Assembly: GCA_024234075.1 (NCBI GenBank)
Contig: JACKOV010000003.1
Coordinates: 558,001 to 622,000 of the forward strand
DNA: 64,000 bases
Direction: 5' to 3'
Origin: Nevskiaceae bacterium
GTDB lineage: Bacteria > Pseudomonadota > Gammaproteobacteria > Steroidobacterales > Steroidobacteraceae
Position 1 is the stretch's first letter, and each line of letters begins with the position of its first letter. The notes under the pieces were generated by a model. The model worked only from the letters and a program-made list of their open reading frames with translations. It was not told the DNA's origin and made no database searches. Shown one piece after another: positions 59,823 through 64,000 of this stretch. The translations under genes were made by a program, and so were the position numbers.

Positions 59823-60431
59823 TCATTTCCAGGTCTGCGAAGCCGTGCCGAGCATCTGCAGATAGGCGACCAGGGCGTCCATCTCGCTGCGGTTCTGCAC
59901 TTCGTCGGCGGCGGCGGCGATCTGTTCGTCGGTATAGGGCACGCCCAGCTTGCGCAGAACCTGCAGCTTCTTCGGCGTCTGGCTGGCGTCGACGCTCCGG
60001 CGTTCGAGCCAGGGGTAACCCGGCATGTTCGATTCGGGCACGAGGTCGCGCGGGTTCAGCAAGTGCCGACGGTGCCATTCATCGGAGTAGCGACCACCGA
60101 CGCGCGCGAGGTCCGGTCCGGTGCGCTTGGAGCCGAACTGAAACGGGCGGTCATAGACCGACTCACCGGCGAGCGAGTAGTGCCCGTAGCGCTCGGTCTC
60201 GCCGCGCAGCGGCCGGATCATCTGCGAGTGGCAGTTGTAGCAGCCCTCGCGGACGTAGATGTCGCGTCCTTCGAGTTGCAACGCGGTGTAGGGCTCGACG
60301 CCCGGTGCCGGCTGCGTCATTTCGCTGGAAGCGGCCAGCGGGACGACTTCCACCAAACCCCCGATGCTGATGACCACGGCGATCAGCACGCCCAGCAGGG
60401 CGGAGTTCTTCTCGATGACTTCGTGCTTCAC
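59823..60431 (-). CDS. ccoO: cbb3 oxidase monohaem subunit CcoO/FixO
   Basis: The 202-residue subunit has an N-terminal membrane helix (LLGVLIAVVISIGGLVEVVP) and a c-haem site EGCYNCHSQMIRPLR, with Met ligand in the ESNMPGYPWL block. It starts 33 bases after ccoN. Confidence 0.96.
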   Translation of the reverse strand: MKHEVIEKNSALLGVLIAVVISIGGLVEVVPLAASSEMTQPAPGVEPYTALQLEGRDIYVREGCYNCHSQMIRPLRGETERYGHYSLAGESVYDRPFQFGSKRTGPDLARVGGRYSDEWHRRHLLNPRDLVPESNMPGYPWLERRSVDASQTPKKLQVLRKLGVPYTDEQIAAAADEVQNRSEMDALVAYLQMLGTASQTWK

Positions 60432-60464
60432 GGTGCTTGTCCGTCCTTCGGATCGATCGGCAGC

Positions 60465-61985
60465 TCAGGCCGAGGCTGCTGCGGGGCTGCCCTGCGGAGC
60501 CTTGTCGCGCTGGCCGATCGTCTTCGCGACGTTGTAGGCCATCAGGAACATGCCAGCGACGATCAGCACGCCGCCAACCAGGCGCACCGCGTAGTACGGG
60601 TAGGTGGCCTTCAGCGATTCGACAAAAGTGTAGGTCAGCGTGCCGTCGGCATTGGTGGCGCGCCACATCAGTCCTTGCATCACGCCCGCGATCCACATGG
60701 ACGCGACGTACAGCACGATGCCGATCGTGGTCGTCCAGAAGTGCCAGTCGATCAGCCGGATGCTCCACATCTTCGTCTGGCCGTAGAGCCGCGGGACCAG
60801 GGCGTAGGTCGTGCCAATGGTCACCATCGCCACCCAGCCGAGTGCGCCGGCGTGCACGTGGCCGATCGTCCAGTCGGTGTAGTGTGACAGCGCATTCACC
60901 GTCTTGATTGACATCATCGGGCCTTCGAAGGTCGACATGCCGTAAAACGACAGCGAGACGATCAGGAACTTGAGGATCGGGTCGGTGCGCAACTTGTGCC
61001 AGGCACCGGACAGGGTCATGATGCCGTTGATCATGCCGCCCCAGGATGGCGCCAGCAGCATCAGCGAGAACACCATGCCGAGGGTCTGCACCCAGTCGGG
61101 CAGGGTGGTGTAGTGCAGGTGGTGCGGACCCGCCCACATGTAGATCGAGATCAGCGACCAGAAATGCACGATCGACAGCCGGTAGCTGTAGATCGGCCGG
61201 CCCGCCTGCTTGGGGATGAAGTAGTACATCATTCCCAGGAAGGCCGCGGTCAGGAAGAAGCCCACGGCGTTGTGGCCGTACCACCACTGCACCATGGCAT
61301 CGGTGACGCCGGCATAGGCGGAATAGCTCTTGACCAGAGAGACCGGCAGGCCTGCGCTGTTGACGATGTGCAGGACTGCAATCGTGATGATGTACGCGGC
61401 GAAGAACCAGTTCGCGACGTAGATGTGCTTGACCCTGCGTGTCGCCATCGTGCCGAAGAACACCACGCCGTAGGCCACCCAGACGACCGCGATCAGTATA
61501 TCGATCGGCCATTCGAGCTCAGCGTACTCCTTGGCCTGTGTGATGCCGAGCGGCAGGGACACGGCGGCGAGCAGGATGACCAGCTGCCAGCCCCAGAACG
61601 TGAACCGCGCCAGACCGGGCATGAACAGCGGCACATGGCAGGTACGCTGCACGACGTAGTACGAGCTGGCGAACAGCGCAGAGCCGCCGAAGGCGAAAAT
61701 CACTGCATTGGTGTGCAGCGGCCGCAGCCGGCTGTACGTCAGGAACGGGATATCGAAGTTCAGCGCCGGGAACAGCAGCTGGGCGGCAGCGATGACGCCG
61801 ACCAGCATGCCGACGATGCCCCAGACGATCGTCATGATCATGAACTGGCGGACGACGCCGTCCTCGTAGTCGGTGCGGACCGCGGCGTTCTCGTGGGCGT
61901 TCGCCGGGACGCTGACCGGCATCGGTCCACCGTCCATGGTGCCTGCGGCCACGGAAGCCGCCTGGCCGAACTGGTATGCAGTCAT
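60465..61985 (-). CDS. ccoN: cbb3 oxidase catalytic subunit CcoN/FixN
   Basis: The 506-residue catalytic subunit has about twelve membrane helices and the haem-copper histidines: LRPLHTNAVIFAFGG, WWYGHNAVGF, and the CuB region MWAGPHHLHY. The C-terminal loops match CcoN. It heads the operon, with the dihaem cytochrome divergent 184 bases away; I find no TTGATnnnnATCAA FNR box in that spacer. Confidence 0.96.
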   Translation of the reverse strand: MTAYQFGQAASVAAGTMDGGPMPVSVPANAHENAAVRTDYEDGVVRQFMIMTIVWGIVGMLVGVIAAAQLLFPALNFDIPFLTYSRLRPLHTNAVIFAFGGSALFASSYYVVQRTCHVPLFMPGLARFTFWGWQLVILLAAVSLPLGITQAKEYAELEWPIDILIAVVWVAYGVVFFGTMATRRVKHIYVANWFFAAYIITIAVLHIVNSAGLPVSLVKSYSAYAGVTDAMVQWWYGHNAVGFFLTAAFLGMMYYFIPKQAGRPIYSYRLSIVHFWSLISIYMWAGPHHLHYTTLPDWVQTLGMVFSLMLLAPSWGGMINGIMTLSGAWHKLRTDPILKFLIVSLSFYGMSTFEGPMMSIKTVNALSHYTDWTIGHVHAGALGWVAMVTIGTTYALVPRLYGQTKMWSIRLIDWHFWTTTIGIVLYVASMWIAGVMQGLMWRATNADGTLTYTFVESLKATYPYYAVRLVGGVLIVAGMFLMAYNVAKTIGQRDKAPQGSPAAASA

Positions 61986-62169
61986 AAAGGGTTATCCTGG
62001 GCTACGCGGTGCGCGAGCAGCGCCCCTCCCGAGGCGGGATGTTCGTGGCTTGTACGCAGTGCATGAATACGTAGATATCGAAAATCGACGTGTTTCCCAT
62101 GTACAAATCGCGAGCAAGCGAGGGAGGGCATCGCCTAATGTCGGCACTGTTTGGAACGGGAGAATACTA

Positions 62170-62883
62170 GTGAGGAATCGACGGGATTGTGCGGATGGAT
62201 CCAGGCAGGCGCAAGGGCGCCACCGTCTGGGTCGCGGCGTGTTGCTGTGGATGGTGCTATCGGCCCTGGCCGCCGTATCCGGTACTGTGGTCGTCAGTGC
62301 GGCGGCGCGCGGTGGTAGCGGTGCCGAGCTCGCGGCGGCGCTTGCCACGGCAGCCGATGCTGCGAGAGGCGCTGAGCTGTACCGCAACTGCGCGGCCTGC
62401 CATGGTGTCGATGGCGGCGGTGTCGCTGACGGCTCGATCCCAGCGATCGCCGGGCAGCCGCAGCCGGTACTGGTAAAGCAGCTGATCGATTTCCGTCGCG
62501 GTGCCCGGCTAGACATCCGCATGGAGCACTTCGCCGATCGGCGGCATCTCGAAAGCCCCCAGGACATTGCCGACGTCGCGGCCTATACCGCTGCGCTACG
62601 ACGTACCACGCCGGCCGGTATCGGCAGCGGTGCGGAGCTGGCGACCGGCAGCCGCGCCTGGCTCGACTCCTGCAGCGGCTGTCATGGGGCCACCGGACAG
62701 GGGGATGCAGCGCGCAAGCTGCCGCGGCTTGCCGGCCAGCATGCCGGCTATCTGGAGCGGCAGTTGCTGGATACGGCCGACGGGCGGCGTTCCAGCATGA
62801 CGGCGATTCACCGCAAGACTTTCAAGCGACTCTCGCCCGAGCAGATTGCCGGGATCGCGGACTATCTGTCGCGGCAACAGTGA
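62170..62883 (+). CDS. Dihaem cytochrome c (cytochrome c4-like)
   Basis: The 237-residue protein starts with GTG 62170 after GGGAG, has a hydrophobic signal (GVLLWMVLSALAAVSGTVVV) and two c-type haem sites, YRNCAACHGVDGGG and DSCSGCHGATGQ, spaced as in cytochrome c4. A role as electron donor to the adjacent cbb3 oxidase is inferred from position. The frame extends upstream but starts inside ccoN. Confidence 0.85.
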   Translation: MRNRRDCADGSRQAQGRHRLGRGVLLWMVLSALAAVSGTVVVSAAARGGSGAELAAALATAADAARGAELYRNCAACHGVDGGGVADGSIPAIAGQPQPVLVKQLIDFRRGARLDIRMEHFADRRHLESPQDIADVAAYTAALRRTTPAGIGSGAELATGSRAWLDSCSGCHGATGQGDAARKLPRLAGQHAGYLERQLLDTADGRRSSMTAIHRKTFKRLSPEQIAGIADYLSRQQ

Positions 62884-62959
62884 GATGTCCAGGCAGCAGT
62901 GAGACACCGGGTGGCGGGGCGGTCACGCGCGCTGCGGCCGCGCACCGCGAGCGGTGCCG

Positions 62960-63580
62960 TCAGCCGTCGACGGGCTTGCCGAGATCCATCGCCATGCGCA
63001 CCAGATGGGCCAGCGATTTCGCGCCCATCTTTTCCATGACCCGGGCCCGGTGGATTTCGACGGTGCGCTGGCTGACGCCCAGATCGCCGGCCATGACCTT
63101 GTTGGCCTTGCCGTCGGTGACCAGCTGGAATACTTCGCGTTCGCGCGGGGTCAGCGAGTCGAAGCGGGCGCGGATCTGCGCGGCTTCGCGCAGTTCGGCG
63201 CGGTTCTGCTCGTCGAGCTCCAGCGCCTTGTGCACGCGGGTGATCAGGTCCTGATCGCGGAACGGCTTCTGCAGGAAATCGAACGCGCCATGCTGCATCG
63301 CTTCGACCGCCATCGGAATGTCGCCGTGGCCGGTGACGAAGATCACCGGGATCATCGCGCCGCGGCGGTTCAGCTCCTCCTGCAGCTCCGGGCCGCTCAT
63401 GCCGGGCATGCGCACATCGAGCACCAGGCAGCCGGGCTGGTCGGCGTCGTAGCCGGCAAGGAAATCGCGTGCCGATTCGTAGGTGATCGTCGGCAGGCCC
63501 ACCGACTTCAGCAGTAGGCGTAGCGAGCTGCGCACGGCGTCGTCGTCGTCGACGACATGGACGGTGGCGGTACGGTTCAT
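62960..63580 (-). CDS. Response regulator, FixJ/LuxR type
   Basis: The 206-residue protein has a receiver domain (VHVVDDDDAVRSSLRLLLK, phospho-acceptor Asp55 in LDVRMPG, VTGHGDIPMAV, QKPFRDQDL) and a C-terminal LuxR-type HTH (LTPREREVFQLVTDGKANK, VSQRTVEIHRARVM). It follows the FixJ pattern. Its ATG overlaps the kinase stop (ATGA). Targets may include the neighbouring cbb3 genes. Confidence 0.92.
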   Translation of the reverse strand: MNRTATVHVVDDDDAVRSSLRLLLKSVGLPTITYESARDFLAGYDADQPGCLVLDVRMPGMSGPELQEELNRRGAMIPVIFVTGHGDIPMAVEAMQHGAFDFLQKPFRDQDLITRVHKALELDEQNRAELREAAQIRARFDSLTPREREVFQLVTDGKANKVMAGDLGVSQRTVEIHRARVMEKMGAKSLAHLVRMAMDLGKPVDG

Positions 63581-64000
63581 TCAAGGCTCCCCAGGCTTTG
63601 GTACGGCAGTCGCAGCACGAAGCGGGCGCCGGGACGATCGCGGCGTGGTTCGTAGACCAGCTTGCCCTGATGCGACTCGGCGATCGTCCGACTGATCGCC
63701 AGGCCGAGGCCCGTGCCCGTTTCCTTCGTGGTGCAGAACGGGTCGAACATCCGTGCCACGATCGAATCGGGAACACCCGGCCCGTTGTCCTGCACCGCTA
63801 TGGTAATGGCTCCGCTACTCTCTTGCGCGGTCTGCACGCTGACCTCGCGTTCGTTGGCCGGGCGCTCGGCGAGGGCCTCGATGGCGTTGCGTATGAGATT
63901 CAGGACGATCTGCTGGACCTGGATGCGATCCAGCGACAACATCGGCAGGGCCGGTGCCAGTTCGGTGCGGATCCGCACGTCGTGCAGCCGGGCGTCGCTC
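63577..64000 (-). CDS. Sensor histidine kinase (FixL-like), 5'-truncated
   Basis: Only the C-terminal ATPase domain is in the window: NLIRNAIEALAERPA (N box), VQDNGPGVPDSI (G1), FDPFCTTKETGTGLGLAISR (F and G2) and the end of the domain. The sensing part, possibly a PAS domain, lies beyond 64000. It is coupled to the regulator at 62960. FixL-type by context. Confidence 0.88.
   Translation of the reverse strand, partial: SDARLHDVRIRTELAPALPMLSLDRIQVQQIVLNLIRNAIEALAERPANEREVSVQTAQESSGAITIAVQDNGPGVPDSIVARMFDPFCTTKETGTGLGLAISRTIAESHQGKLVYEPRRDRPGARFVLRLPYQSLGSLE

Noticed and set aside
61986..62169. Search for an FNR/Anr box (TTGAT-N4-ATCAA) upstream of ccoN
   Set aside because: No match on either strand; TTGTAC and GTACAA half-sites are 45 bases apart and not convincing.

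Overview
The window is a high-GC bacterial chromosome segment, densely packed with genes. It looks gammaproteobacterial, perhaps near the Xanthomonadales, Steroidobacterales or Nevskiales. I infer this from the HutF/HutG histidine route, YceH, TypA, ProBA, MotAB, an FixLJ pair beside a cbb3 oxidase operon, and a TonB-dependent receptor. The placement is not tested. I saw no rRNA, tRNA, CRISPR array, prophage or insertion sequence.

Region by region. 1-2036: 3' part of an acyl-CoA carboxylase biotin subunit (leucine/isovalerate type). 2055-9499: complete histidine utilisation locus, hutFC divergent from hutIHGU, with an operator between them, followed by convergent glutamate dehydrogenase at 9521-10864. 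11085-14435: an alpha/beta-hydrolase fold protein that lacks its catalytic residues, a methyltransferase with a small helical partner, and a hydroxyacyl-CoA dehydrogenase. 14432-18555: motAB and typA. 18682-21360: cytochrome c', a hydrolase, a GNAT and an SDR. 21462-23925: a TonB-dependent receptor broken by many frameshifts. 24304-29322: sodC, an exported Rossmann protein, an ABC exporter, and a second small-protein/methyltransferase module related to the one at 12-13 kb. 29460-36011: MsbA-like exporter, cNMP-patatin protein, yceH, a hydrolase, an AraC regulator and a small Cys-containing protein. 36055-43079: orphan [2Fe-2S] subunit, ferredoxin-NADP reductase, tesB, cytochrome c, a DUF4112-like protein, a lipoprotein hydrolase, a D-lactate/glycolate-type FAD oxidase, and htpX. 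43383-46749: mobB, an acidic small protein and proBA. 46804-53176: molybdenum cofactor operon moeA-moaA-moaC-(mobA-moaD)-(moaE-moeB-rhodanese)-TPR, with two gene fusions. 53278-61985: a small periplasmic protein and the cbb3 oxidase operon ccoNOQP-(hypothetical)-GHIS. 62170-64000: a dihaem cytochrome and fixJ/fixL, with fixL running off the window.

How the genes fit together: histidine is degraded through formylglutamate to glutamate, which the neighbouring glutamate dehydrogenase can deaminate. The Moco operon merges sulfur mobilisation, MoaD activation, MPT synthase and GMP transfer into two fused polypeptides. The cbb3 cluster carries its own maturation genes (ccoGHIS) and sits next to a likely oxygen- or redox-responsive two-component pair.

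Most unusual items: the two Moco fusions, one carrying a His-Gly linker encoded by a 6-bp tandem repeat; the two paralogous methyltransferase modules, one with a Tat-type signal; the hydrolase-fold protein without Ser or His; and the localised decay of the TonB receptor.
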